NCBI RefSeq assembly: GCF_031877795.1
Contig: NC_133935.1
Span: forward strand, 82,117,748-82,181,747
Source of the DNA: Strix aluco
Lineage: Eukaryota; Chordata; Aves; Strigiformes; Strigidae
Direction of reading: 5' to 3'
DNA length: 64,000 bases
Under the pieces are notes generated by a model, which made no database searches, was not told the origin of the DNA, and saw only the letters and a list, made by a program, of their open reading frames with translations. Made by a program: the position numbers and the translations under genes. This document shows, one piece after another, positions 42,301 through 51,200 of the stretch; within the stretch, counting starts at the first letter, position 1; every line of letters starts with the position of its first letter.

Positions 42301-43720
42301 GATCTGCATCAGGCACTAGCAAGACAAGTTTTACTAACAGCAACAGTCAGCCCATTCACATGCTCATACAGTATGAGGTTTACTGCAGCCAGACTGGTCA
42401 AATTTTAAAAACTCATTATGCAAAATATATTCTGTGTATATAAAATAGCACTGTGCATATAAAATAGTATTAATACTTGGGAGGGTGGGGGGAAAACACT
42501 CCTTACCTTCCAGAAACCACAAGTGTTCCATCATCCAGCAAATATTCTTTCACATTCTCTGGTAGGGGAAGTATGACACTGGAAGAAACATGAGCATTGC
42601 TTTAATAATTTATTGTAATATTACTTGTTAAAATAAGAAGGGTTGAATAAAAAGTTTTTTGGTTTTTAATAGAACATACCTCAATAACAGTATATTTTAT
42701 TCTCTAATGCTATGAAAAAAACCATGTCTCTTTCTCCCCTGTCACCCCTTCCCAAAAAGCAATGCACATTTTCCCTCCAAGGAATCAGAGGAGAAAGAGG
42801 CAAAAATTTTAGATTAAACACACAAAAATTCCCCACTCCTTCAAAGCTCTAGAAATTCAAAGAAAGAGTTTATGTGGCCAGTGAGAAGGAGACAACATGT
42901 TGCTCAAACTAAAGGCTTCCCTTCTGAGATCCAAACGCAAATTTGTCCATACCACGCAAATATTCCAAAACTTCAGGACTATCACTAAACTTACCAAAAA
43001 TATGCACGTGCTAAACACTAAAAACCATCAAAGATTAAACACTTTGATTAGTAAAAGCCTGATGTCAGTGCTTTTTGATCCAACAGGGCAACTATCTTGA
43101 GCTTGACTTTCCTGAGTTACTGGTAGCTCTCATAACCATCTCCTGACCTGCAGCAGCACCTTAGACACAGCAGAATTTGACATCACTTCCAGAAATACAG
43201 TGAAGCACAAAGTCAGCCAGCTGGTTTGGGTGTGTTCAACCTGCTTCTTTGAGCAGCCAAGTGGGAACAGCACTGATATGGGTATCAGCTCTGCGGAGTC
43301 CCACCAGGAGAGCAAGGAGCAAGGTGGGTGCCCAAAACACCCCCTCAGGGTGCAGGGATGAGACCCCAGCTCCTTGGACTCCAGCTTGATCAAGCCTTCC
43401 CCACCTCCATCCCAGCTCTGCCCCACACAGCTCCCCTATAGCTCACCCAACCCTGCCCTAACACAAGCCCGCTTCCAACCCAACCCAGCCCCACACGCCT
43501 CCCCACCTTCACCCCCACACGGCTCCCCTACGTCCCCCACACCCGCTTCTCCCAGCCCCTCGCCCGGCCTAGGCCGACGCCTACACCCAGCCCAGCCCCA
43601 CAGCGCCAGGGCCCAGCCGCCCCCAGCCCCACACCGCGCCCCTCACCTGCGGATGGTGACGGCCCGGAACAGCGGGTACCACACGGAGAACTGGCAGTGC
43701 ACCACCTGCTCCTTCTTCAT
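9274..43720 (-). CDS. CDC123: CDC123, eIF2 assembly chaperone (13 coding exons, complete)
   Basis: Thirteen exons join in phase to 1008 nt, giving 335 residues; the human protein has 336. CDC123 is a cytosolic ATP-grasp-fold chaperone that binds the C-terminal domain of eIF2-gamma and promotes assembly of the eIF2 heterotrimer, and so translation initiation. Visible features are an N-terminal [11 protein letters not shown] start, an acidic disordered stretch (residues about 50-75), the FPKLNWSAP motif of the nucleotide-binding part (about 100-109), and the metal-binding pair at D232 (VFDVYRD) and D245/N247 (LIDFNPF). The C-terminus is an acidic tail. Exons, 5' to 3': 43720-43647, 42578-42507, 39481-39427, 38601-38569, 35003-34908, 34187-34081, 26901-26853, 24483-24408, 21445-21323, 17621-17593, 12251-12123, 10245-10108, 9300-9274. 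The one-residue deficit against human falls in exon 3. All introns are GT-AG. Transcription starts in the CpG island shared with NUDT5. Confidence 0.97.
10108..10245 (-). CDS. CDC123: CDC123 coding exon 12 (residues 282-327)
   Basis: Encodes [20 protein letters not shown] and then [19 protein letters not shown], the conserved C-terminal region. Acceptor TTTTCCAAAG, donor GTAAGAAG. Both ends are in phase 0. Confidence 0.97.
11988..12060. repeat. 21-bp tandem repeat, about 3.5 copies
   Basis: The unit GAAGAGGGAAGGCAAAGAAGA repeats with only small changes from 11988 to 12060. The first copy has a short insertion. It is pure purine apart from the single C per unit on the plus strand, so the CDC123 sense strand carries a pyrimidine tract about 60-135 bases past the exon 11 donor. 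Confidence 0.9.
12123..12251 (-). CDS. CDC123: CDC123 coding exon 11 (residues 239-281)
   Basis: Encodes [20 protein letters not shown] and a TWEEL segment, then a variable acidic stretch. D245 and N247 of the DFN motif are the second metal-binding element. The donor is GTACAG, weaker than its neighbours, and a purine-rich 21-bp tandem repeat (on the plus strand) starts about 60 bases into the following intron. Confidence 0.97.
12252..17592 (-). other. CDC123 intron 10, 5.3 kb
   Basis: AT-rich intron with homopolymer A/T runs (12296-12326, 12479-12492) and a perfect 12-bp-arm inverted repeat at 14849-14878. No transposon that I can name, and no other exon. Confidence 0.6.
14849..14878. repeat. 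Perfect inverted repeat, 12-bp arms, T6 loop
   Basis: TATTACATAAGA at 14849-14860 is the exact reverse complement of TCTTATGTAATA at 14867-14878, separated by six T residues. It lies in CDC123 intron 10. No flanking target duplication or transposase end motif was seen, so I do not call it a MITE. Confidence 0.9.
17593..17621 (-). CDS. CDC123: CDC123 coding exon 10, 29 nt (residues 229-238)
   Basis: A very small exon encoding [11 protein letters not shown]232 corresponds to the metal-coordinating aspartate of the ATP-grasp site. Acceptor TTTTCAG, donor GTAAGT. Exact phase matching (1 in, 0 out) and homology make it secure despite its size. Skipping it would shift the frame. Confidence 0.96.
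17622..21322 (-). other. CDC123 intron 9, 3.7 kb
   Basis: AT-rich intron with poly(A) runs near 18407-18420 and 20730-20741 on the plus strand. No recognisable repeat family or second gene. Confidence 0.6.
21323..21445 (-). CDS. CDC123: CDC123 coding exon 9 (residues 188-228, codon 229 split)
   Basis: Encodes [19 protein letters not shown], a helical stretch, and [10 protein letters not shown]. The last base is the T of GACT before GTAAGT. Phase 1 continues into the Phe codon opening exon 10. Confidence 0.97.
21446..24407 (-). other. CDC123 intron 8, 3.0 kb
   Basis: AT-rich intron containing a near-perfect palindrome at 22687-22708. No recognisable exon or transposon. Confidence 0.6.
22687..22708. 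repeat. Palindrome, 10-bp arms with 2-base centre
   Basis: TACTAGGTTT (22687-22696) and AAACCTAGTA (22699-22708) are exact reverse complements around the bases CA. Such a short centre favours a cruciform over an RNA hairpin. It is intronic and has no known function. Confidence 0.9.
24408..24483 (-). CDS. CDC123: CDC123 coding exon 8 (residues 163-187, codon 188 split)
   Basis: Encodes [20 protein letters not shown] and then ENKLI, a highly conserved strand of the ATP-grasp core. Acceptor CTCTATAG, donor GTGAGG. Ends in phase 1 in a Gly codon. Confidence 0.97.
24694..24762 (-). mobile_element. CR1 3'-end fragment, minus orientation
   Basis: The sequence TCATAGAATCACAGAATG, followed by a diverged ACCTTTAACGAAAGACCACC-like and CTAGTCCAA block, is the reverse complement of the CR1 3' tail. 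It lies in CDC123 intron 7 and directly abuts a CR1 fragment of opposite orientation. Confidence 0.75.
24768..24996 (+). mobile_element. CR1 3'-region fragment, plus orientation
   Basis: It runs from AGAAAGGTTCAGACTGGACA through TTTTTCACCATGAGGACTGT and GCATTGGAACAACTCCCTCA to a GACCTCCTGAAGCCCCTTCC tail. This is the order of the CR1 3' region, with many substitutions. It forms an inverted pair with the fragment just to its left. Confidence 0.75.
25368..26075 (-). mobile_element. CR1 LINE fragment, minus orientation, about 0.7 kb
   Basis: Beginning at the reversed 3' tail (AATCATAGAATCATTTAGG, then AAGATCATCAAGTCCAACC), it passes the reversed GCAACCTGTTCCAATGCTTG and CTCAGCCTCCTTTTCTCCAG blocks and the CCCAAAACTGAACACAGTAT and AACACCCCCAGGTCCTTTGC blocks. 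It fades out after GTGACCCAAGT near 26075. It lies in CDC123 intron 7 in sense with the gene and is full of stops and indels. It also carries a local repeat near 25619-25675 (CTCGCTACAAC and reversed TTGTAGCGAG). Confidence 0.9.
26853..26901 (-). CDS. CDC123: CDC123 coding exon 7 (residues 146-162)
   Basis: A 49-nt exon encoding [16 protein letters not shown] after completion of the Pro codon. It is isolated between a 7.2-kb intron upstream and a CR1-bearing intron downstream. Acceptor CTTTTCCAG, donor GTAAGAC. Confidence 0.96.
26902..34080 (-). other. CDC123 intron 6, 7.2 kb, the longest in the gene
   Basis: AT-rich with scattered A/T homopolymers (for example near 29620-29632). I identified no transposon, RNA gene or additional coding exon. 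Frames of up to about 125 codons occur by chance and have no splice-consistent homology. Confidence 0.6.
34081..34187 (-). CDS. CDC123: CDC123 coding exon 6 (residues 111-145, codon 146 split)
   Basis: Encodes [20 protein letters not shown] and then [15 protein letters not shown]. Acceptor TTTGTTTAG, strong donor GTAAGT. Ends in phase 2 within a Pro codon. Confidence 0.97.
34188..34907 (-). other. CDC123 intron 5
   Basis: 720 bases of AT-rich sequence with a short AAAC repeat near 34844-34858. Nothing else recognised. Confidence 0.6.
34908..35003 (-). CDS. CDC123: CDC123 coding exon 5 (residues 79-110)
   Basis: Encodes [15 protein letters not shown] and then a conserved [14 protein letters not shown] segment, part of the ATP-grasp nucleotide-binding region. 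Both ends are in phase 0. Donor GTAAG. Confidence 0.97.
35004..38568 (-). other. CDC123 intron 4, 3.6 kb
   Basis: AT-rich intron. A 20-base resemblance to a CR1 tail near 35741-35760 is too short to call. No exon or named transposon seen. Confidence 0.6.
38569..38601 (-). CDS. CDC123: CDC123 coding exon 4 (residues 68-78)
   Basis: A 33-nt exon encoding [11 protein letters not shown], in phase 0 on both sides. Skipping it would remove 11 acidic-linker residues without shifting frame. Acceptor TTTTAACAG, donor GTAAGG. Confidence 0.94.
38602..39426 (-). other. CDC123 intron 3
   Basis: About 825 bases with a plus-strand pyrimidine-rich block near 38890-39130 and no recognisable feature. Confidence 0.6.
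39427..39481 (-). CDS. CDC123: CDC123 coding exon 3 (residues 49-67)
   Basis: Encodes an acidic, low-complexity linker ([18 protein letters not shown]). It is the least conserved part of the protein and the place where it is one residue shorter than human. The donor is GTCAGT, and the exon ends in phase 0. Confidence 0.94.
39581..40623 (-). mobile_element. Probable solo LTR of an avian endogenous retrovirus, sense to CDC123
   Basis: About 1.04 kb bounded by TGTTTT at the left and AAAACA at the right, as in inverted LTR termini. Read on the minus strand it has the expected order. An AT-rich U3 is followed by a TATA-like ACATAAATAAA (40150-40160 on plus) and a GC- and CpG-containing block (about 39880-40080) unlike the flanks. 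Then come an AGTAAA polyadenylation-type signal (39697-39702) and a T-rich U5-like end. No gag, pol or env sequence is attached, so it would be a solo LTR. I could not find a clean target-site duplication, so the exact ends are uncertain, and the family is not identified. Confidence 0.6.
40624..42506 (-). other. CDC123 intron 2, part upstream of the LTR
   Basis: About 1.9 kb of AT-rich intron with an A-run at 41614-41628. No recognisable repeat family or exon. Confidence 0.55.
42507..42578 (-). CDS. CDC123: CDC123 coding exon 2 (residues 25-48, codon 49 split)
   Basis: Encodes the [19 protein letters not shown] segment and the following VVSG, which is very close to vertebrate CDC123. The acceptor is AG at 42579-42580 and the donor GTAAGG. 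It ends in phase 2 and joins exon 3 to complete an Arg codon. Confidence 0.96.
42579..43385 (-). other. CDC123 intron 1, distal part
   Basis: AT-rich for most of its length. Composition then changes near 43240-43385 towards the CpG island. No other gene seen. Confidence 0.6.
43385..43640. repeat. C-rich low-complexity tract with a G-quadruplex motif on the minus strand
   Basis: The plus strand is a run of CCCA/CCCC-rich low-complexity sequence. At 43534-43565 five C-runs of at least three are spaced by 3, 6, 2 and 3 bases, which fits the G3+N1-7 quadruplex pattern on the minus strand. That strand is the CDC123 sense strand, and the motif lies just after the exon 1 donor. Confidence 0.8.
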
Positions 43721-44110
43721 CCTCCCCCTCAACCCCACCCGGCCCGGCTCGGCCCGCTTCGCCCCGCTGCTCCCGGAAGCTCCCGCTCCTCGCCCGGAAC
43801 CTCCCCCCGCAGCTCCGGGCGCCACCCGGCCCGACATCGGCGGCGCACACGGCGCGGAGCCACCCGGCCCCGCCTCAGCGGCGCACCCGTCCGCCGCCTC
43901 GCCTCGCCTCAGCCGCCGCCTCAGCGCTGCCGCTCCCGCCCGGCCGCCCCCGGCCTCTCCCCGCCCGTGGTAGCGGCTCCCCTCAGCTGCCGGGCCGCTC
44001 TCCCGGCCTCGTACGTGTGCGTGGCCCGAGCGGGGGGTTTCCAGGCGGTTACGTTGACAACACGGGTGGCCTGAGGGAAGCCGCGGGTGGTTTTCCCGCC
44101 TCGCAGGCTT
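43520..44110. promoter_or_regulatory. CpG-island divergent promoter of CDC123 and NUDT5
   Basis: About 600 bases of very high G+C with frequent CpG, the only such block in the window. It lies between the CDC123 start codon (43720, transcribed leftwards) and the non-coding start of NUDT5 (rightwards). It contains the ETS/GABP-type sequence CCGGAAG at 43773-43779 and related CCCGGAAC sites near 43662 and 43793, but no convincing TATA box. These are traits of divergent housekeeping promoters. Transcription starts cannot be placed from sequence. Confidence 0.85.
43647..43720 (-). CDS. CDC123: CDC123 coding exon 1 (residues 1-24, codon 25 split)
   Basis: The start codon is the CAT at 43718-43720 on the plus strand, followed by [18 protein letters not shown]. 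The match to the conserved CDC123 N-terminus fixes this ATG, although the upstream frame stays open. The exon ends in phase 2 at ATCCGCAG followed by GTGAG. It lies wholly inside the CpG island. Confidence 0.96.
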
Positions 44111-47100
44111 TGCTTTCTTGCTTTGCATGTGCTTGTGTAAGATTTCATCTCTCCCGCGTTATAACGGAGCTCTACAGCGACAGAGCTTCCTCTCCTCAAG
44201 CAGGGCTGCATTTCATTTTATTTTGGGAAGAGTCAAGTAATAACCGAATATGTTCTTTTTAAGCCCCATGGTTCTGCCGTCGTCTCTGTGCGTGCGTGTC
44301 CCTGCATGGAGGGCCGAGTCGTTTCCCTTCAGTGCTCTTGCATCTGCTGTCTGAGGCTGTCTCCCTCTCACGCATCTCTTGTCAGGAAGGTTTATAACGA
44401 TATGGAGATGCTGCTAATCCTCGTCTGCTTATGCAAGATAGTATTTGTTGTTGTCTGTTCTGCAGGGCGAGAATCAGGTTTTTTTTCCGTATTTTATTTG
44501 GTGCTGCACGGGTCATCCATGCTGCTAAATACCATGACAAAAATGAAACATTTTTCCCCACTATTTCCCTCTCCCTCTCTGCCATCAACTTTTGCTAGTT
44601 ATTTTGTTACTTGAGTCATATTACCGAAATGCAAGTGCACTTGACTGATGCTAGCGAGTTTTAAGTGACTTCTAGTGATGTTTATTTTCAGCACATTTAT
44701 CTCAGCTGTTCAAAGCACTGCCAGTGTCCCTTTTGCATGTTCTTTACAAGAAACCCTGTATTTCGTTTTATCTTCATCTTGCCTTAGGATGCCGTTGCTG
44801 AGCTTCCATTAAATCTGGTTGCTGTCAGCTGGGCTACGTAGTTTGGATCAGAGAATATCTTTTGAAAGTGATTTAGAAAAGTAATCCATCTATCATGACT
44901 TGGACAGGTTAATGTAAAGCCCCTATAGCTTGGCTCCTCTCTAAGCTGATTCACAGGCCTGTGTTGGTTTAAGATTTTAAGCCCTGGGAAGCAGAATTTG
45001 GAACTGTAGAATTAGACCTTGCCTTGAAGGGAAGCCTTGCCTTGCCTTGAAGGGAATAAGCAATGGGAATAAAGTTACACCTTTTATAAATCATATACTT
45101 TTTTCAGATCTGAGTTTGACCTCCACATGAAATAAATGGAACAAGTAGCATGATTTGCCAGCAGCAATCTGTAAAACTAGCCTCAAAAATCATCAGAGAA
45201 GGTAGAAGCAGGCCAAACTTTTTTCCATAGTTTGTAGTTCAGGTGCTGTTGATTCATGCTAAGGAGGCTGATAAACGCGTACACGTTGACATATTCTTAA
45301 GGTTGCACTGATAACTATTAAAAATTTATATTCATAGAGTTCATGTAATCGTAAGTCAGGTAGTCAGGTTCCCGGGCTGCTAGACGAGCTGTGTTGCATT
45401 TTTAACTCAATTGATGCAGTGGTAATTTTATGAGCTGGAAGAACATTCCTGTCTGAGGGCTGCAAGACAAGGTGTATTCTGAAAGCTAACACAGGGCTTT
45501 AGAAACCTAACGTTGTAGTGTTAAGTTTAATTTTCAGTTGCAGCTAATTTTGTTTATGAACAAAAGGTGTTGCCACCCTTGACAGTATGACTAATATGAG
45601 ATACCAGAATTGCAGCCTTCATTTAACCAAATGGTATTTCAGCTTTCTAACAGCAGAAATTCTCACTTCTATAAAATCAGCTGAATTTGGAAAAAATTAC
45701 TTTTTGTTGGAACTTTTAAAAATGTCACTCATACATAGAGTCATTGCACCCACTTGTGGAGGAGATCAAAACTGCAGAAGCTGAGATAGATGAGTCTTCC
45801 TCTCTCATTTTCACTTATTTTAGATATTAGTGATAACTCAAACCACTGAAGCTGTATAATTTTTTGTTATTTTAAGTCACAAGCCACCCCTGAATCTGTC
45901 CACTGCAGAAGAGAGCAAGCTGTGTTGAAAAGAGCTTCTGCCATGAGATGAGGTTCTAGTATGTGTTTGTAACTGATATAGGTAAGTATTAACACTGTTG
46001 TACAAACCATTACTGTAGCTGCTTGTGGGATTTTAGGGTATGATTGTGGTGATCCACGTTTGAGAAAGATACACTGATTCTTGTAGTGTATAAGGATTAG
46101 TATGATCAACTGAACGGGATTTCCTGTGAGGGGAGACTACAAGAGGAAGACTTATTCAGCCTGATCAAAAAAAAAAAAAAAAAGTTTAACAAGGATATGG
46201 CTCACTGTCTTCATAATTTTTTATTGTCAATCAAAAAGGCTATAATTCTTTCCAAACACAGGAGGTGAATTCATTGTAGCTAGGTATGTTACGTGAGGTT
46301 TTTATATTTTTAGAGGTGTATACTTCAGGCATTGCACAGAGCCTCCTTTGACTGTCCTCTGGATGACCAGAAACCTCTTGGAACTGCTGTGCTGGGCTAC
46401 GCTTCTTTTGTATAAGTTTGGTGGAAAGTTTGATCTTGTATTTCAGAGTCACAGCAAGAGACTATGGCAATTGTCCAGCTACAGCTCTTAAATCCTAAGT
46501 GAAGAGAGTTTGAGACATTGCTGGCTCAAGAACAAATGGGTAACAGCTAACTGAACTAATGTGGGATAGAAATCAAAAGATAAGTGAGGTTCTAGAACAG
46601 TTTTTCATAGAAATAGTAAGGTAGATAGTAAACCTATGTATTTTAAGATAGAACTTCATTGCTTTAAGAAAGGTTGTAGCACATAGTTTTGAAAGAACAG
46701 AATTGGGTTTAATAAATCAGGGTTCCTTTTCAGGACTTAAGTGACATAAAACCAATTTGAACGTTTGACCACTATGACCTACTTCATCCAACGACTGTCT
46801 TAAGACTTAGGAAAGAGCCTGCCCTGTGTACATACTGAGGAAATGGATTTATGTACATTAGTTTTAATCCTCTGATAACCAGAAATATTTTGTGCTACCT
46901 ATTCCTTTTAACTACTTTGTGGAATTAAAATGCAAATTAGTATGTAAGAAAGCTGACTGTTTCTGCATGCTCTTAAATTTTCCACAAATGTGCAGTAGGT
47001 GTTATCATAAAAAGATGAAGTAAAAAATTAAAGTGCTAAAATTAGGTATGACAGAGAAGGCGATCACTCATTTCTGGTACTGTTGATTGCTAGAGACTCC

Positions 47101-48173
47101 ACAGAGCCTTATTAAACCCTAGTTGAAGTCAATGGGAAGATTCCTGTTGGCTTTATGGAAAGTTTACAATCATCAACGCTAAGAACAAGAGATCTTTTAG
47201 GATTATCTTGTCTCTCCGGTTGCTTAAACTGGTTTTCTTCTTTGCATGGTCTTTTTGCTTATGATTTGTGCTGATTTTCAGGACTTCAGTATTACAACTT
47301 AATATCAGAGATGAGCTTCCTTGAAATAAGAGTTTCTGTGCTGGAAGTGCCCCGTAAATCCGCAGGGAGGCAGGGGCCTAATGGTGAATCTCTAATGCAT
47401 CGTATTTTTCTGCTGCCTGCTGTGCCTTTCAGCTAGAACTGGATTGAGAGAGTGAGTGGACAATCTTACCTTCCTAGGGAGCGTTCAGATGCAGGCTGAG
47501 GCATTGAGCTGCAGGTGCAGAGCCTTGCTTTGGGCATATATTCAACTGCCTTTTAGACAGTGCTAGCCACATCATTCCCAGTAAGAGAGACTGACGTGCT
47601 TTGGTCACACTAACTCCACATGCCACCTAGACTTGCAACACACGGGTGACTCTTTGACCTTGGTTTTTTGGGAGAAGGATTTACATCTTTATTTGTGATG
47701 TGTGTAAGGTGAAGGTAGGTTCTAGTTCTGATTCTTTCTCAATAGCAGACAATTTTTACCCCTGAAGTCCTCTTGGTAGAAGGTTTTTTCCCACTTTCAC
47801 AGTGGAGTGCATAGTCCTGTTGTGGCAATGCTGTGTTGACAGAGCACTTCACCCAGATCAGAATGAAACAAGTTGGATCGATTTTGTCCCTGTAGGTCTG
47901 ACCTTTGAATAGTTAAGGAGGGTGTCTTCAGCCAGCATAGCTACTCGGCAGCTAATAGGACTATTACAACTATGTAAATCAGGGATTTGACCCAAACTTC
48001 CACTTCTCCTTTGAATTATTTGACTCTGAAACATCAGGTGGAGCTGAAATTGTGAATGGCACTTGGCATCATGTGTCCGTAACTTTCTCCGGTAGGTCTT
48101 ATTTGTTAATTTAGAATGCAGAAATGAACCTTTTAACTTTACTCTGAAAGCAAATATTGACTTTGTTTCCTAG
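44111..48173 (+). other. NUDT5 5' non-coding exon and first intron (boundary not resolved)
   Basis: The first coding exon of NUDT5 begins with a splice acceptor at 48171-48173. A 5' UTR exon must therefore lie in or next to the CpG island, about 4 kb upstream. I could not choose its donor. The intron is AT-rich with an A18-like run at 46166-46183 and a short duplication of CCTTGCCTTGAAGGGA near 45017-45055. No other gene seen. Confidence 0.55.
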
Positions 48174-48282
48174 TAATCTGGACTTTGCACAGGAGGAGAA
48201 AAGCCTGACATTCCTGAAAATGGCAGCTGAGACATCCACAGAAGTTCCAAAAACTGCTAGACAATCCGTTCTTAAAGAAGAG
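48174..48282 (+). CDS. NUDT5: NUDT5 first coding exon (46 nt of 5' UTR, then residues 1-21)
   Basis: The acceptor TTTCCTAG ends at 48173. The ATG at 48220 follows CCTGAA and opens [20 protein letters not shown]. This N-terminal tail is poorly conserved, as in the family. The donor is GTATAA after GAAGAG, in phase 0. The start is the first in-frame ATG of the exon. Confidence 0.88.
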
Positions 48283-51200
48283 GTATAACATGCTTGGTTT
48301 TGACACGTTTTGTTGTTAAATAACAATTATTTGAGACTGATCAGAATGTTTGCGAGTGCAGAGTAAGAAATGCTATGGATGCTGTATGTTTGTAAAAACC
48401 TATTCAGTAGATAAAATACTTTTTCCTGATGGTATGAGAGTTTAAAAAAGGTGGCATTTCTCTGTTGAAATAATCATACAAATTATCAATTGGGAGAGAG
48501 ATGTCTACAACTGCTGCATTATTTTAAGCTTCTTTCTTTCAGATTTTGCAGCTGTTTCTTGTATTGTCTGTTCAGGCTGTCTTCAATGTTCAGAAATAAT
48601 GCTGATGCCTCTGAGAGACTATACAAATCAGTGGATCATGAAACTCGGCCTTGTTTTCCATTCCTTTAAGATGCTGAGCCGCTAAGAGTTGCCTTAACAT
48701 TTAGGCTTGTACCTTTGATGCTTTCTGAAAGGGTTTGAATAAGGGTTTAGATAATTGCTGTTCTAAAGACAATATTAAGGAGATAGTAAGATTTTTTTCA
48801 AAAATATTCTGCTCATGTCTTCACAGAATCAGAAAATATCAGGTCCTGAGGAAGGAATTTGGAGGTACTTCTGGGTGCTTATTAGGAGCACTTTCACCCT
48901 AATTTAAACTGCCTGTATTTGTTTCTGTTCTCTTTTAAGTGAATTCTTGAAAGTTAATCTTTGGTCTTAAAGGCAGGTTTGGCAACAGCATCACACTGTT
49001 GTTATAACATGAATGTAGTTTCTTTTATCCAGCACTCCTTCCTTGGAATGAACAGAGTCTTGTAATTTCTTTAGGTTTCAAGGTACAAAGCTTTTTCAGG
49101 AAAGAAGGCATTGACATGATTGGGATATATTTATGGATCTTCCTCTTGGGTCGTTTTTTAATATGAATATTTCTCAAACATAAAGGGTTTCATTTTTGTA
49201 AGCTTTTTGGGTTGTCTATTAAGACCTGTGTTTTTGCAGGTAGCGTTTTCATTTTATCTTTTTTTTCATAATGCCTCTTAGATCTTCTCCTTTGGAACAC
49301 TGTACTCTTTGGTGTCACTGGAAGTTTGTAATTAGATCTTACATATTTTAAACTATTTAGTTTTTTCAGTCATTTTGTGGCATTAATACAGGAGAGGATT
49401 TACTGTGCCTCTGCCAGTGGCCCTCATGCTAAAAGTGGGTCTGTAACTGTTCAGTAACTACGTGGTCTGATGTTGGAATATCTTCTTTCATGAAAGTAGC
49501 GTCTGATCTTATGTCCTCCTTCCTGTTTCTGGGAACCCACAGTCAGGCTGTTGTAAGCAAAAGCAGATGTTATTTGTCCATCAAAGTAATAGGTAAAGCA
49601 ATAAAAATAACTCATTCTAAAACCAAGTATGGTACATGCCACACATCTTGCAAAGTGCCTGTAGGTCCTAAATCAGCTATTTGGCAAAGCAGAAGTTATG
49701 CTTCTGGGCCAGCTTCCGCAGGTTTTAACTGTGCACCTGACAAGGTGAGTGACAAAATTCTCTTTTTCTTTCAGGGAAACCTGGCAGCTTTCAGTTTTCT
49801 CACCCTGTAGGCTGTTAGGAGCAAGGGTTTCACCTAACTTTAGAGAATTGTAGAACTGATTCCATTGTAAATATGCTACATGTCTTACAGTACTTTTTAA
49901 TTATTGTTCCATGACAGTAGAAGCCAAAAGCTGTACTTAAGAATACCTGATTAAAAACAAGACACTTTGTTTGACACTGTTTGGTTTGTACACATAAAAC
50001 CTACTTCTTTTTTTTTTTTTTTCCTTTTGTCTTTTTGAAGCTTGGGTAGGTCAAATTTCTTACAAACTAGGGATTTCTTTTTCCTCTAAGATTCCTGGGG
50101 ACAGCTCTGATTTGAGCCATTTTCCCCTTCCTGCTTCGCAGACGATAACTTGGTGACAGAGGTAATGATCTGCCAGTTCTGTTGAATGCTGCAGCAAAAT
50201 GGGACTGTGATCAATAATTTAGGCCTTTGTGTTCTCTGCAATGTTTAAGAAGAATCTTTAACACAAAACATTTGGCGGTGTTTACTTAACCGAAGTATAT
50301 ATATTCCTCTCCCTGGACAACCAATGGAACATGGTTTTCATCTATTTCTCTTTTAGATCTTCCTGTTCTCTAGTTCTGCAGTGACTTAGGAGTGAATACA
50401 AAGCTATTTAAAATATACCTGAATGCTTCCAAACCGAATTACTTCTTGAACATGTAATGAGCATAATATACTTCATCTTCTCATTTCCTGCTGTTTTTGT
50501 GACCACAAAGCCATTAGAAAGCCCTTTTGAGAACATGTAGCTCTCCTTTTCCAATTCCTTTTACGTGGAAATATTATACTTTCCAAAATAAATGCCAAAA
50601 TTCCTACATGTAAAGTACATATAGCCCGGTTTACAACTATAGGAGTGCTATTGTTATTTCAGTTGCCTATCAAAATAATTGTTCTGAAGAACACATTTTA
50701 AGAATTACGTGAGTTCGTCCAGCTCACTTATAATTTACTGGATACCCGAATCACTTCTGATTTGCCTTCTGCCTCCAGCTGATGCTGTAGTGTGTTCTGT
50801 ACTCTAGTTACAGCTGCATCATATACTACATTTCAATTCTCTGTATTCTTTTTTGTGTTGATTAATTTCTCACTTTTAAGTCCAAGATCTACATGGCCAC
50901 ACGGGCCTATTTGCTCCTTGTCCTGCACTAGAGGATCGCAGTGTGCCAACCACATGAATGACCTCAAGACTCCATCCTTTGCTACAATTTGATGTTGTGG
51001 TTTTTTTCACAGATCCTTTTTCCCTTGCTTATGCTTGCTCTGTTGCTGTCAGCAGTGTGTCTCATTAGACAATAAGAAGTGATTTGTTCATCTTACTGAT
51101 TCCTTCTGATTTCTGTGGTCAGACCTATGGCCAACTTGATACAAAATTCTGGAGACAAGCTTCTTGTCTGCCTATACCATTAGCAAAGCTTAAAATACAA

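Noticed and set aside
43374-43973. A 199-codon proline/alanine/serine-rich open frame on the plus strand
   Set aside because: It lies across the C-rich tract and CpG island, overlaps CDC123 exon 1 in antisense and has no homology. It is a composition artefact.
43697-44128. An N-terminal extension of CDC123 upstream of MKKEQ
   Set aside because: The upstream frame stays open only because of the GC-rich island. CDC123 proteins begin at MKKE, and the total length fits the family from that ATG.
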